DNA of 49,197 bases from Mycobacterium sp. SMC-2. Lineage in GTDB: Bacteria > Actinomycetota > Actinomycetes > Mycobacteriales > Mycobacteriaceae. A model generated the notes under the pieces. That model was not told where the DNA came from and did no database searches. It saw nothing but the letters and a program-made list of their open reading frames with translations. The DNA lies in contig NZ_CP079864.1 in NCBI RefSeq assembly GCF_025263485.1, positions 1-49,197 on the forward strand, written 5' to 3'. The translations under genes were made by a program, and so were the position numbers. Position 1 is the stretch's first letter; every line of letters begins with the position of its first letter. Below, piece after piece: positions 27,576 to 34,553 of this stretch.

Positions 27576-28667
27576 ATGAAACCCACCGGCGAACCTGATC
27601 TTGTCGGCGAAGTCCGTTACCAGCCCGGGGCGGTCGCGGCCGCTGTGGTGCGCCCGCATCCGGCCACGGGCGCTGCGCGCATGGTGTGGGAGGTGCGCCG
27701 CGAACGCGACAGCCATCTGCGCTACACGCCGCGGCTCGCGCACATAAGCCACTGGGCTGAAGCGCCCGGCGTTGGCCGTCGCCTGACGCTGTCGGCCCCG
27801 CTGGCGAAGGCCGACGCGCCCGCGGGCACCCTGTTCTACCCGGATTGCTCGAACAACAACTGGAACACCGACCAGGACGCGATCGACTTCGTCAACCAGC
27901 TGGCGGCGCAAGGGTTCTCGGGCATGTGCCACAAGGTCTCCGAGGGCGACTACTACGAGGATCCGTTCTGGCCGGTGGTCCTCGAAGCCTGTCAGGCCGC
28001 GGGTATCCCGTGCTTGGGCTATCACTATGTGACCACCAACAGCCCCGGCTCGCAGGCGCAGACCTATCTGGGCGCTGGTGGGCTGCCCAACGCGATGTTC
28101 GACTGGGAAGCCAACGGCGGTGACCTGGCCAACTACTACGCCGTGGCGAACGGCTTCAACGCTGCTGGCGTCAACGTGGGTGTCGGTTACTGCCCGCGCT
28201 GGTATTACGACGAGGTCGGGGGCGGCGACCTCACCCAGGCCGGCGCGCTGGTCTCCTCGGCTTACCCGGGCGGATCTGGTTATGCGTCACAGATTTACGC
28301 CAACTGCGGCGGCGACGGAGGCTCCGGCTGGAACGCCTACGGCGGCGTCACCCCGACGTGTTGGCAGTTCACCGACCGGGCCAACATCGCCGGGCTGTCG
28401 GTGGACTGCAACGCCTTCAAAGGCACACCAGATCAGCTCGCCCAACTATTCACAGGAGCAGCCGTGACTCAACCGCCCGTACCAGCCCCCGCATCACCGC
28501 CGAATCCGGCGATCCCGAAGCCAGCCGACCAGGCCGGCCAAGTCAGCACCCTGTGGGACCAGTGGTTTTCCCGCTACCCGTTCCTGAATAACAACACCCC
28601 GGTCGAAGCGCTCGGCGTGATCGGCGAAGCGCTCAAACTGCCCGGCTACTCAAACCCGATCGCCTGA
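27576..28667 (+). CDS. lysA: Lysin A, GH25-type muramidase
   Basis: 363 aa from ATG 27576. From residue 86 it reads LFYPDCSNNNW, then GFSGMCHKVSEGDYY, IPCLGYHYVTTN and AMFDWEANGGD, the glycosyl hydrolase 25 lysozyme pattern with a D90 and the D176-x-E178 pair. CWQFTDRANIAGLSVDCNAF matches the last strand of the family. Residues 1-84 are an extra N-terminal region of unknown role, and the C-terminus (after residue about 295) is a Pro-rich linker plus a short helical tail, possibly wall-binding. It hydrolyses peptidoglycan glycan strands for release. It starts the lysis cassette. Confidence 0.85.
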   Translation: MKPTGEPDLVGEVRYQPGAVAAAVVRPHPATGAARMVWEVRRERDSHLRYTPRLAHISHWAEAPGVGRRLTLSAPLAKADAPAGTLFYPDCSNNNWNTDQDAIDFVNQLAAQGFSGMCHKVSEGDYYEDPFWPVVLEACQAAGIPCLGYHYVTTNSPGSQAQTYLGAGGLPNAMFDWEANGGDLANYYAVANGFNAAGVNVGVGYCPRWYYDEVGGGDLTQAGALVSSAYPGGSGYASQIYANCGGDGGSGWNAYGGVTPTCWQFTDRANIAGLSVDCNAFKGTPDQLAQLFTGAAVTQPPVPAPASPPNPAIPKPADQAGQVSTLWDQWFSRYPFLNNNTPVEALGVIGEALKLPGYSNPIA

Positions 28668-28680
28668 AAGGAAACCGATC

Positions 28681-29040
28681 ATGGCCGACCCCAACAGCTT
28701 GCAGGCCGACATCTCCGGCGTCAACGCCGACGGCGACCCGGAAATGTGGCGGATCGTGTGCTCGCGCTACCCGCAAGGCCCCGACGCCATCGTCGGCAAC
28801 CCCGACAAACAGGAATGGGCCAGCGAGCACAACGGCGTCGAATACGCCGGCCACTTCGACGCGTTCGAGCAGATCGTCCCCATCGGCGACCAAATCTCGT
28901 GGACGTGGAAGTTCTCCGACGGCATCGTGCGCGACCCTCGGTTCATCCTGCACGAGCTGATGGAGTTCGTCATCGAGCAGCGCCGCGCGGCCGGGCGGCC
29001 CACCACGGCGTTCCCCAACCCGAAGCAGCCCCCGGCGTGA
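28681..29040 (+). CDS. Hypothetical protein between lysins (119 aa)
   Basis: ATG 28681 is preceded by GAAAGGAAACC (28666-28676). The product is soluble, acidic and aromatic-rich (GDPEMWRIVCSRYPQGPDAIVGNPDKQEWASEHNGVEYAGHF...). It overlaps lysin B by 4 nt. Small proteins between lysA and lysB occur in several mycobacteriophages and have no known function. Confidence 0.6.
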   Translation: MADPNSLQADISGVNADGDPEMWRIVCSRYPQGPDAIVGNPDKQEWASEHNGVEYAGHFDAFEQIVPIGDQISWTWKFSDGIVRDPRFILHELMEFVIEQRRAAGRPTTAFPNPKQPPA

Positions 29041-30047
29041 GCGCTTCGTGGGCGTCGCTCGCCGCGAACATCGCGGGCGTGAAGCTGGTCCGCCACGCCA
29101 TCATCACCTACAACGGCACCTGGGGCGCCGGGCTGGTCCAGTACCCCTCCGACGTCGTCAACGGGCTCGCCCAGTACGTCGACGACACCTTGTGTGAAGA
29201 AGTCCCGTGCCCGTACCCGGCGACGTTCGGGTTCATCGGCGGCGCGGCCAACGCACCGAGCTACCAGCAGTCCATCGACGACGGTTTCGACTGGACCGGA
29301 AACTGGCTGGCCGACAACCCCAACCGCACCTGGAGCGTCATCGGCTACAGCCAGGGCGGCGAGCTGGCCGCGATGGTGCAGATGGCGTTAGCGCCCGGCG
29401 GCCAGCTCGAACAGTTCGCGCCGAACTTCATCGGCGGCATCACCTTCGGCAACCCGCGACGCATGGCCGGCGCGGTCGCACCCGGCATCGGCAACCCCGG
29501 CGCGCGCTGGCGCGGCATCTCCAACGTCAACATGCCGTCCCTGCCGACGATCAACGGCCGCACCGTATGGGCCGACTACGTGCACTCCAAGGCCGGCGGC
29601 GACGCCGGCAACGACATGTATGCGATGGTGCCCGTCGGCGCGGTCGGCAAGATCATGACCGACGTCTACACCACGGCCACGCAAGCGCAGATGAACAACG
29701 GCGTGCTGTTCCTGCAGGACATGGTCAAAGACCTGGAGCAGATCGTCGCGGACTCAGGTCTGCTCAAGGGGCTGGCCGGCGGGATGCAGGGGCTGCTCGA
29801 CATGGGTGTCATGGCGGGGATCTCGTTCCTGACTGACCTGATCGGGGTCAGCGACCTGAGCACCGCGACCGGGGTGGACGCCGACGTCGCCGCGGCGGTG
29901 CTCGGCCTGCAGTTCCTGGCCGCGCCGGGAGGGCCCACCGCGCCGCACATCTCTTACCTGGGAGAGATCCCGGGCTACAGGAATCTCGTCGCTGACGCCG
30001 TGGGTTTCCTGCAGTCGATCGCCACCCTCACGCCCGCACGGGCATAA
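29037..30047 (+). CDS. lysB: Lysin B, mycolylarabinogalactan esterase
   Basis: 336 aa from GTG 29037. Residues 103-107 are G-Y-S-Q-G, the serine-esterase elbow of cutinase-like alpha/beta hydrolases (S105). A C-terminal APHISYLGEIPGY holds the likely catalytic His. The core (IITYNGTWG, GFDWTGNWLADNPNRTWSVIGYSQGGELAAMVQ, PRRMAG) matches mycobacteriophage lysin B. It cuts the ester bond between mycolic acids and arabinogalactan to breach the outer layer, so the host has a mycolate envelope. It overlaps the preceding gene by 4 nt. Confidence 0.92.
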   Translation: MSASWASLAANIAGVKLVRHAIITYNGTWGAGLVQYPSDVVNGLAQYVDDTLCEEVPCPYPATFGFIGGAANAPSYQQSIDDGFDWTGNWLADNPNRTWSVIGYSQGGELAAMVQMALAPGGQLEQFAPNFIGGITFGNPRRMAGAVAPGIGNPGARWRGISNVNMPSLPTINGRTVWADYVHSKAGGDAGNDMYAMVPVGAVGKIMTDVYTTATQAQMNNGVLFLQDMVKDLEQIVADSGLLKGLAGGMQGLLDMGVMAGISFLTDLIGVSDLSTATGVDADVAAAVLGLQFLAAPGGPTAPHISYLGEIPGYRNLVADAVGFLQSIATLTPARA

Positions 30048-30070
30048 CACCCTCGAAAGGAAACACCATC

Positions 30071-30244
30071 ATGCCCAACATCGACCCGACCCAGCTCAAG
30101 CAGACCGTCGAGACCGCGATCACCGAGCTCGACGCCCTGGTGGCCCTCGCCGAGGAGATCCCCGGCGAGCCCGCCAAGGTCAAGACGGTTCTCGAGACCA
30201 TCGACAAGGCACTCAAGGACACCCAGGCTTTCCTGTCCGCGTGA
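30071..30244 (+). CDS. Small helical acidic protein (57 aa)
   Basis: ATG 30071 is preceded by GAAAGGAAAC (30055-30064). Product MPNIDPTQLKQTVETAITEL..., almost entirely helical with acidic and Ala residues. It ends with TGA 30242-30244 just before a strong terminator. Its function is unknown; it may be a lysis accessory protein. Coding is supported by the leader and the tight placement before the hairpin. Confidence 0.6.
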   Translation: MPNIDPTQLKQTVETAITELDALVALAEEIPGEPAKVKTVLETIDKALKDTQAFLSA

Positions 30245-30253
30245 TCTTCCCGC

Positions 30254-30291
30254 GTAGGTCCAGGGCCGCAGCATTGCGGCCCCGGACCTAC
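30254..30291 (+). terminator. Strong stem-loop, 16 of 17 bp paired
   Basis: The arms 30254-30270 and 30275-30291 pair over 17 positions with one A-C mismatch, around the 4-nt loop GCAT (centre GGGCCGCA/TGCGGCCC). No T-run follows. It lies 10 nt after the small helical protein and 20 nt before the holin, with a GAAAGG ribosome site just after it. It is a likely terminator or attenuator within the lysis region. Confidence 0.72.
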
Positions 30292-30310
30292 ATTCACGAA
30301 AGGCGTTGCA

Positions 30311-30595
30311 TTGGTCATCAATTGGAAGCGGCCCGGCTGGACATGGGTCTGGCACGCCGGCGAGAACGCCACCGGCGCGGCCGCGATCGGCGCCGGCACC
30401 GTGCTCGGCGCCGCGCACGCCCACTACCTCAGTGACGTGCCCTGGTATTTGCTGGCCTCGGCGGCCGCCCTGGGCGCGTTCGCTTCGCTGCTCAAGTCGG
30501 TCGCATGCGCGTGCATCGGGCCCGGCCGCGACAACGGCACCGCAAGCAACGTACCGACCGTGGTCGCCAAGGATCGGATCGGACACGGCTCGTGA
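30311..30595 (+). CDS. Holin, r1t-type (94 aa, TTG start)
   Basis: TTG 30311, with GAAAGG (30298-30303) 7 nt upstream, is the only good start; no ATG or GTG opens the frame earlier. The product has an N-terminal short region (VINWKRPGWTWVWHAGEN), a Gly/Ala helix (ATGAAAIGAGTVLGAAHA), a second helix (VPWYLLASAAALGAFASLLKSVACA) and a charged tail, the pattern of r1t/LydA-like phage holins (W...A..AALGA..SLL.S). It times lysis by making holes in the inner membrane. Confidence 0.75.
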   Translation: MVINWKRPGWTWVWHAGENATGAAAIGAGTVLGAAHAHYLSDVPWYLLASAAALGAFASLLKSVACACIGPGRDNGTASNVPTVVAKDRIGHGS

Positions 30596-30972
30596 ACTGG
30601 CAACTCGCGGCCGCCACCATCTCCCCGATCGCGTCGGTAGCCGGTGCGACACTCATCGCCCACGTCACCGCCCGCTCGACGAGCGCGGCCACCAAACACC
30701 AAACCGAGAGCACCACGCTGGTCGACTTCAACCAGCAGCTACTCGAAGAGCGCCAACAGCTGCTCGGCGAGATCAAGAACCAGGTCACCAACGGGCACAC
30801 CACCAACCTGCGCGACGATCTCACCGCCGCGTTGCGGATGGTCAGCGACCTCGGCGACGACGTGCGCCTGGTGCGGGCCGACATCAGCGGCCTGTCCGGC
30901 GATGTGCGCGGCCTGCGCAAGGACTTGACTGCGCTGGAGCGTCGCGTCGCCGAAGGCAAGACGGGCCGGTAG
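30592..30972 (+). CDS. Membrane-anchored coiled-coil protein (DUF2746-like, 126 aa)
   Basis: GTG 30592 overlaps the holin stop (GTGA). An N-terminal hydrophobic helix (LAAATISPIASVAGATLIAHV) is followed by a Gln/Glu/Arg-rich helical stretch (FNQQLLEERQQLLGEIKNQVTNG; LVRADISGLSGDVRGLRKDLTALERRV), a likely coiled coil. This is the arrangement of the DUF2746 proteins that accompany holins in mycobacteriophages. A lysis-timing or spanin-like role is possible. Confidence 0.6.
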   Translation: MNWQLAAATISPIASVAGATLIAHVTARSTSAATKHQTESTTLVDFNQQLLEERQQLLGEIKNQVTNGHTTNLRDDLTAALRMVSDLGDDVRLVRADISGLSGDVRGLRKDLTALERRVAEGKTGR

Positions 30973-30983
30973 GTGCGCCGTCG

Positions 30984-31085
30984 GTGAGGGCGGCTGAGCA
31001 CGCCACCGCGATCGTGGTGGCCGGATGGATCGTTGCCGCCGCGATTATGGCGGCGATCCTGGCGACGCTGCTGGGCTGGTTTTAG
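30984..31085 (+). CDS. Tiny single-TM protein (33 aa)
   Basis: GTG 30984, 12 nt after the previous stop, encodes VRAAEHATAIVVAGWIVAAAIM...: a short N-terminus and one long membrane helix. It ends TAG 31083-31085 and meets the leftward genes tail to tail. Small membrane peptides often accompany holins. Coding support is modest. Confidence 0.5.
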   Translation: MRAAEHATAIVVAGWIVAAAIMAAILATLLGWF

Positions 31086-31086
31086 A

Positions 31087-31221
31087 TCACCAGCAGCTAT
31101 CGAATATGTCGACCTCGGGGGTGTCGTCGCGCTGCCAGGCCAGCACGGCGACGGCGGTCAGGACCAGCCACGCGAGCTGGAACGCCGTCGACCACACGAT
31201 GACGTACAGCGCCGCGCTCAT
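31087..31221 (-). CDS. Small single-TM protein (44 aa)
   Basis: ATG at 31221 (complement) overlaps the previous leftward gene's stop. Product MSAALYVIVWSTAFQLAWLV... has a membrane helix over residues 3-28 and an acidic tail QRDDTPEVDIFDSCW. It ends one base before the tail-to-tail junction with the lysis genes. It is the last member of the leftward cargo operon. Its function is unknown. Confidence 0.55.
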   Translation of the reverse strand: MSAALYVIVWSTAFQLAWLVLTAVAVLAWQRDDTPEVDIFDSCW

Positions 31222-31321
31222 GGCCGCGCGGTGTGGCGCAACTCGATCCACACCAGGCCGGTGACACCAGCCCCGCTACGGCGCAGACCGCCAACGCAAG
31301 ACCTACCGCGATACGTCGCAC
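31218..31321 (-). CDS. Small single-TM protein (about 34 aa; one apparent base loss at 31271-31274)
   Basis: GTG at 31321 (complement) starts MRRIAVGLALAVCAVAG. As read, the frame leaves the natural one at a C run on the plus strand (31271-31274). One base restored gives MRRIAVGLALAVCAVAGAG then VTGLVWIELRHTARP and a TGA that overlaps the ATG of the next gene. One TM helix. It has no known function. Confidence 0.5.
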
Positions 31322-31325
31322 TGGC

Positions 31326-32088
31326 TCAGTTCCCTTCGTATTGTGGGCAGTAGGCGGCCAACGCGACGTTGACCATCCCCGATGTTTGCGCCGGGGTGAA
31401 GGTGGGGTCGTTACGTTGCACTGCGTCGATGACCTGGGCGCGGGTCATGCCGTGGGCGAAACCGCTGCAGATGCTGCGGGCTCCGGCTTCGGCGACGTCC
31501 CAGTTGATGATCCGTATGCCGGGGATGCCGAGTGTTCCTTGGCGGAAGATCTGGTCGGCGTCTGGCGGCGGCGCGGCTACGGGGGCAGCTGGCGGCGCGG
31601 CTTGCACGGTCACCGTCGGCGGCGGGGGCGCTGGCGGTGTGACCGTCACCGTTGACGGCGCGGGCGCGGGCGCGGCCACAACCGGCAGGCAGCCGGGATC
31701 ACTGTTGTGTCCCGGCGCGCAACGAGGGGTACGTCTGGCGCCGGCGCCACCGGTGGAAGCGCCGCAGCGGGCATCGTCGCCGCTGCACCGGGGGCTGAAG
31801 CCCCGGCGGCATTGGTACAGGTTTCACCTGGCCGTAGATCCAGAAGCCGAACCACGTGAGAAGGCCGATGCTGATGGCGATAGCGACGGCAATCAGCAAG
31901 ACGATGCTAGCGCGTTCGGCAACGTCTCCCCACGAGTACCGCTGCTGCTCGTCGTCGTCTTCGTCTAAGCCGTCGTCGAGCGACCACGCCAACTCGGGCG
32001 CCGCTTCCGTCGCGGCCGGCGGCACGATCGTTGTCTCCGCGCCGCCAGCGCCGTCGTCATCCCACGCCGCGGTCTCCTCAGTTTCCAT
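31326..32088 (-). CDS. Membrane-anchored DUF732 protein (about 254 aa; two apparent base losses)
   Basis: ATG at 32088 (complement) gives an acidic N-terminus (METEETAAWDDDGAGGAETT), a TM helix at about residues 60-86 (ASIVLLIAVAIAISIGLLTW) and a Pro/Ala-rich stalk. After two frame drops, near 31801-31804 and 31692-31694, each repaired by one base, it continues into a C-terminal DUF732 domain (PDADQIFRQGTLGIPG, ARSICSGFAHGMTRAQVI, AYCPQYEGN) with the expected two Cys. DUF732 is a small mycobacterial secreted domain of unknown function. The protein should face the periplasm. It overlaps the previous leftward gene by 11 nt. Confidence 0.78.
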
Positions 32089-32445
32089 CGCGCCACGACT
32101 CCCTTAACTGGGACGAATGCGTGGGACAGAGGTCGGTGACTGCCCAGTAGACGACTTCCTCGGCTTGCATGACGGTGAACTGAGGCTTATGGCCGAGCTG
32201 AAAGTTGGCGACCTGCAACACTTTGCTCCCGGCGTCTGATCCAGCGTCGAGGTCCTTGCAAACGGCGTGCCCTAATTCAGGGGTGCACCGTTGGTAACCC
32301 CGGTGGGCACACCTCTGGCGTCAAGGTCTTCCAGGTATTGGCCGTCTGCCTGGTTGTCGGCGCGAGCGCCGCCGCCGCAGCCTGTCGTCAATGGCACTCC
32401 TGCCAAGGCTATTACGCCGGTCAGGATGATTGCGTGGGTCTTCAT
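32078..32445 (-). CDS. DUF732 lipoprotein-like protein (about 122 aa; one apparent base loss at 32280-32283)
   Basis: Hidden by a frame break. ATG at 32445 (complement) gives MKTHAIILTGVIALAGVPL then TTGCGGG, a signal sequence with a lipobox-like TTGC. It then reads DNQADGQYLEDLDARGVPTG, the DUF732 start. At a G run on the plus strand (32280-32283) one base is missing; after it the frame continues ELGHAVCKDLDAGSDAGSK, QAEEVVYWAVTDLCP and stops at 32078-32080. The two conserved Cys and the V(Y/A)WAV..LCP end fit DUF732. It lies between integrase and the membrane-anchored DUF732 gene, in the same direction. Confidence 0.72.
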
Positions 32446-32484
32446 GGCGGGATCGTATTTCCTTCCTGTTGTACGCGCGAGTAA

Positions 32485-33375
32485 CTACGCCGCGCCGCGG
32501 AAGGGGTCGAGGCGCCCGACCGCTTCGCTACGGCGTTCGTCGGTCACCCGCGTGTAGATCTGCGTGGTCGCCAAGGAACGGTGACGCAGCAGTTCTTGCA
32601 CCGTGCGTAGGTCAGCTCCGTCGTCGAGAAGTGTTGTGCCGTACCAGTGCCGCAGTCCATGCGGGGTACCGCGCGCACCAGCGCGGCGCATCGCGTTGCC
32701 GATGATGTCGCTGACCGACTTCGAGTGCACATGGTCGCCCGGGCGGCGCGAGTTCGCAGGGAACCACCAACCCCGGGTCGGCATCGTCAGCGCGGCGTCG
32801 ACCAGCAGAGTGTGCAGCGGCAGCCACGCACTGCGCTTCCCCTTACCTAGAACGTGGATCGCGGGCTTTGAGAGGTCGATATCCTCGCCGCGCACCCGGG
32901 AGATCTCCGCGACGCGCAGGCCGCCGAGTGCCGCGAGGAGGATCATCACGCGGGTGCGGTGGTGCATCGGCGTGACGAGGAGGCGCACGAGGTCGTCGTC
33001 GGTGACAGGGCGTGGCACCCGGTCCGGGTATCGTGGGGACGCTAATTTGACCATCGGGTCATCGGCGCGGTGGTCCATTATGCAAAGCCATTTGAACCAT
33101 GCCCGCAAATAACTGTGGTAAGTTGCTGCAGTTGCTGGCGACCATTCACTGTGACGCGCCAGCCAGCCAATAATGTCAATTGGCTGGGCGGCAACCGGAG
33201 AGCAGCCCGTTTCTTCAGCGAATAAGGAGACAACCCGTATCCGTTCGTTGACTGTCACATCTGCCCTGCGTGCTGCAAGCTGCCAGAGCTGCCAGGCCTC
33301 TATTAACGGATGTGTAATTGTCACGGCGCACACTAAATCACCAGTTCGTCTCAACTCAGATACCGTTTCCATCAC
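32485..33375 (-). CDS. int: Tyrosine integrase
   Basis: 295-296 aa, from GTG 33375 or ATG 33372. The catalytic set is complete: R154 (GGLRVAEIS), H239-x-x-R242 (HGLRHWYG), H265 (LLRHRSLAT) and Y274 (QIYTRV). The N-terminal SAM-like core-binding domain covers residues about 30-110. It integrates the phage at the tRNA-like core (33450-33491), only 75 nt from its start. The C-terminus ends DPFRGAA; a terminal Ala-Ala could be a ClpXP-type degron, as reported for BPs-type integrases. It is encoded leftward, downstream of the repressor. Confidence 0.93.
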   Translation of the reverse strand: MMETVSELRRTGDLVCAVTITHPLIEAWQLWQLAARRADVTVNERIRVVSLFAEETGCSPVAAQPIDIIGWLARHSEWSPATAATYHSYLRAWFKWLCIMDHRADDPMVKLASPRYPDRVPRPVTDDDLVRLLVTPMHHRTRVMILLAALGGLRVAEISRVRGEDIDLSKPAIHVLGKGKRSAWLPLHTLLVDAALTMPTRGWWFPANSRRPGDHVHSKSVSDIIGNAMRRAGARGTPHGLRHWYGTTLLDDGADLRTVQELLRHRSLATTQIYTRVTDERRSEAVGRLDPFRGAA

Positions 33376-33427
33376 AGTTATGTCGCGGCACGCTTAGAGT
33401 TTGCTGTCAGGGCTAATTTTCCGTAAC

Positions 33428-33778
33428 TCATGCTGCTTTAATCCGACTATTAATCCGCAGGTCCCAGGTTCGAGTCCTGGTGGGGGCACCAGCCGCACCG
33501 CCGTCGTCACCGTCGCCGGGGAACAGCTCGACTTCGGGCATGAGGTCTTCGGGTCGCACTCCTAGCCATGCGGCCGTCACGGCGATGTCGATCGCCGACC
33601 ATTCCGTCTTGCCTCGGAGTCGATCCGACACTGATCCCTGGCCCACTTCGAGGATCGCGGCGAGCTGCTTTTGCGTACGGCCGGCGCGCCACATCAACGT
33701 GTGCACCCGTTCTCCAATCAAGCTGGTCGCCCGCTTCTTCGGGTCGACCTCGGTAGTAACCGTGATGCTCATAGGCAT
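33428..33778 (-). CDS. Immunity repressor, XRE-like, with attP in its 3' end (116 aa)
   Basis: ATG at 33778 (complement), or a second ATG at residue 3. HTH at about residues 34-56 (RTQKQLAAILEVGQGSVSDRLRG), XRE-like. Residues 97-110 are encoded by the tRNA-like core and the last six (SRIKAA) lie beyond it. The terminal K-A-A resembles an ssrA-type degradation tail. In BPs-type phages the free-phage repressor is degraded and integration removes the tail, producing the active, shorter prophage form. A leaderless-type promoter (TATAGT at 33785-33780) sits 1-2 nt upstream of the start. This is the key of the lysis-lysogeny switch. Confidence 0.85.
   Translation of the reverse strand: MPMSITVTTEVDPKKRATSLIGERVHTLMWRAGRTQKQLAAILEVGQGSVSDRLRGKTEWSAIDIAVTAAWLGVRPEDLMPEVELFPGDGDDGGAAGAPTRTRTWDLRINSRIKAA
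33450..33491 (+). other. attP common core, 3' half of a tRNA (Lys-UUU-like)
   Basis: TTAATCCGCAGG (33450-33461) is an anticodon-loop and stem end. CCAGG-TTCGAGT-CCTGG (33464-33480) is a perfect T arm. TGGGGGC-A-CCA (33481-33491) is the acceptor 3' strand, discriminator and CCA. There is no 5' half, so this is not a complete tRNA. It resembles the 3' half of mycobacterial tRNA-Lys(UUU); recombination into the host gene would rebuild it. It lies inside the last codons of the repressor gene and upstream of int, which is the BPs/Brujita-type layout. The tRNA identity is from memory of the family. Confidence 0.82.
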
Positions 33779-33779
33779 G

Positions 33780-33808
33780 ACTATAGGACATAAACGTCGC
33801 TTTGCGAC
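33780..33808 (-). promoter_or_regulatory. Leftward repressor promoter with dyad at the -35 region
   Basis: TATAGT (complement 33785-33780) is a near-consensus -10 ending 1 nt before the repressor ATG, so the mRNA would be leaderless or nearly so. About 17 nt further lies GTCGC-ttt-GCGAC (33796-33808), a perfect 5-bp inverted repeat overlapping the -35 position. This dyad could bind a regulator that controls the repressor. Confidence 0.6.
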
Positions 33809-33824
33809 ATGCCGTATGAGAACG

Positions 33825-33854
33825 TTGACACAATATCGGCTAAACCGATACCTT
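33825..33854 (+). promoter_or_regulatory. Rightward early promoter
   Basis: A perfect -35 TTGACA (33825-33830), an 18-nt spacer and a TACCTT -10 (33849-33854). The ATG of excise begins 7 nt after the -10, so its mRNA would be nearly leaderless. The spacer contains the operator dyad TATCGG-N5-CCGATA. This is the expected PR-type promoter for the early lytic genes, silenced by the repressor. Confidence 0.75.
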
Positions 33855-33883
33855 CTAGCCTATGGATATCGGCTCACCCGATG
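33834..33883 (+). promoter_or_regulatory. Two repeated operator dyads, TATCGG-N5-CCGAT(A/G)
   Basis: Site 1, TATCGG-ctaaa-CCGATA (33834-33850), is a perfect inverted repeat between -35 and -10 of the rightward promoter. Site 2, TATCGG-ctcac-CCGATG (33867-33883), has the same half-site and spacing, just inside the excise gene. The shared 17-nt layout suggests one repressor binds both. No third copy was seen at the leftward promoter, where a different dyad is present. Confidence 0.72.
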
Positions 33884-34077
33884 TTAATCGGCCCGACCTT
33901 GCCAACCCCAACCCGTTCCTTACCGTCGCCGAAGTAGCAGCCCACTACCGCACCACCGACCGCACTGTGCAGCGGTGGATCCGCGAGGGAAAGTTGCCTG
34001 CGGTCCGCGTCCCGGGCGGCCGTAGCTACCGAATCAATAAGGCCGACGTCGAAGCGTTCGCCGAGGCCGCGTCGTGA
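33862..34077 (+). CDS. xis: Excise-type recombination directionality factor (71 aa)
   Basis: ATG 33862 lies just downstream of the rightward promoter. The product has a MerR/excisionase-type winged helix: LTVAEVAAHYRTTDRTVQRWIREGKLPAVRVPGGRSYRINKADVEAF, where the H-T-H and the G.SYRI wing are clear. It is the first rightward gene opposite the repressor, the usual place of excise or Cro in this layout. A Cro-like role cannot be ruled out. The gene contains one of the two operator dyads near its start. Confidence 0.75.
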   Translation: MDIGSPDVNRPDLANPNPFLTVAEVAAHYRTTDRTVQRWIREGKLPAVRVPGGRSYRINKADVEAFAEAAS

Positions 34078-34553
34078 GCGGCTCCTACAACTTCCCCGGC
34101 CTCGCGTACCTCACGGAGGAGCGTGTGCGCGAGATCGTCCGCGAGGAGCTAGCCGCTCAGCAAGCCGAACTCGACCATGATCGCCTCCCAGGTGGAGTCA
34201 TTGATTCCGGGACGTCCTTCGAGTCGCTCGATCCGGTTCTCCAAGGTCTGGACGCAGATGGAGAACGTCGCCGCGAACTTGCTCACAACTTGGTGGAGTT
34301 TCTCGATGGATATATCACCTTCGTCACCACGGACGGAGCGCAGGGACTCAAGCAGATACAAGACGCTGTGAGTCGCCGGCATCGTCTCCGGAACGTGGTT
34401 CAAGAGGGCCCGCATTCCCTGTCGGGCCTCGTCGGGGGTGGGAACAGTCAAGATGCTTCTCCTTCTCTCGGTCTGGACAACCAGAGCGTAGGAGAACGGC
34501 CGGGCCCGGCTGGGGAAGTCGGGCCCGGCCACGCCCAAGGCGGTGCGCGGTGA
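34074..34553 (+). CDS. Possible small protein after excise; only the first about 40 codons look coding
   Basis: GTG 34074 overlaps the excise stop. The first residues are convincing (SGSYNFPGLAYLTEERVREIVREELAAQQAELD), a helical, charged start. From about 34190 onward the frame overlaps a better-supported leftward gene (34149-34451) and codon use turns poor, so the true 3' end is unclear. A lost base near 34150 might hide the real stop. Treat it as a partial call. Confidence 0.35.
   Translation: MSGSYNFPGLAYLTEERVREIVREELAAQQAELDHDRLPGGVIDSGTSFESLDPVLQGLDADGERRRELAHNLVEFLDGYITFVTTDGAQGLKQIQDAVSRRHRLRNVVQEGPHSLSGLVGGGNSQDASPSLGLDNQSVGERPGPAGEVGPGHAQGGAR
34149..34451 (-). CDS. Leftward hypothetical protein (100 aa, TTG start)
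   Basis: TTG at 34451 (complement) sits 6 nt after AGAAGGAGA, a strong ribosome site; the long upstream extension to 34538 has none. The product is helical and charged (LTVPTPDEARQGMRALLNHVPETMPATHSVLYLLESLRSV; FAATFSICVQTLENRIERLEGRP). Third-position GC is high in this frame. It lies opposite the early operon, so it may be expressed in lysogeny. The 34452-34549 gap before the next rightward gene should hold divergent promoters, but I see no clear -35/-10 pair. Function unknown. Confidence 0.6.
   Translation of the reverse strand: MTVPTPDEARQGMRALLNHVPETMPATHSVLYLLESLRSVRGDEGDISIEKLHQVVSKFAATFSICVQTLENRIERLEGRPGINDSTWEAIMVEFGLLSG

Noticed and set aside
33450..33491. Functional tRNA gene
   Set aside because: Only the 3' half (anticodon loop end, T arm, acceptor strand) is present and no D arm or 5' strand is found upstream, so it is an attachment core.
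34452..34538. N-terminal extension of the 34149-34451 gene to ATG 34538
   Set aside because: No ribosome site before 34538, whereas AGAAGGAGA directly precedes TTG 34451.
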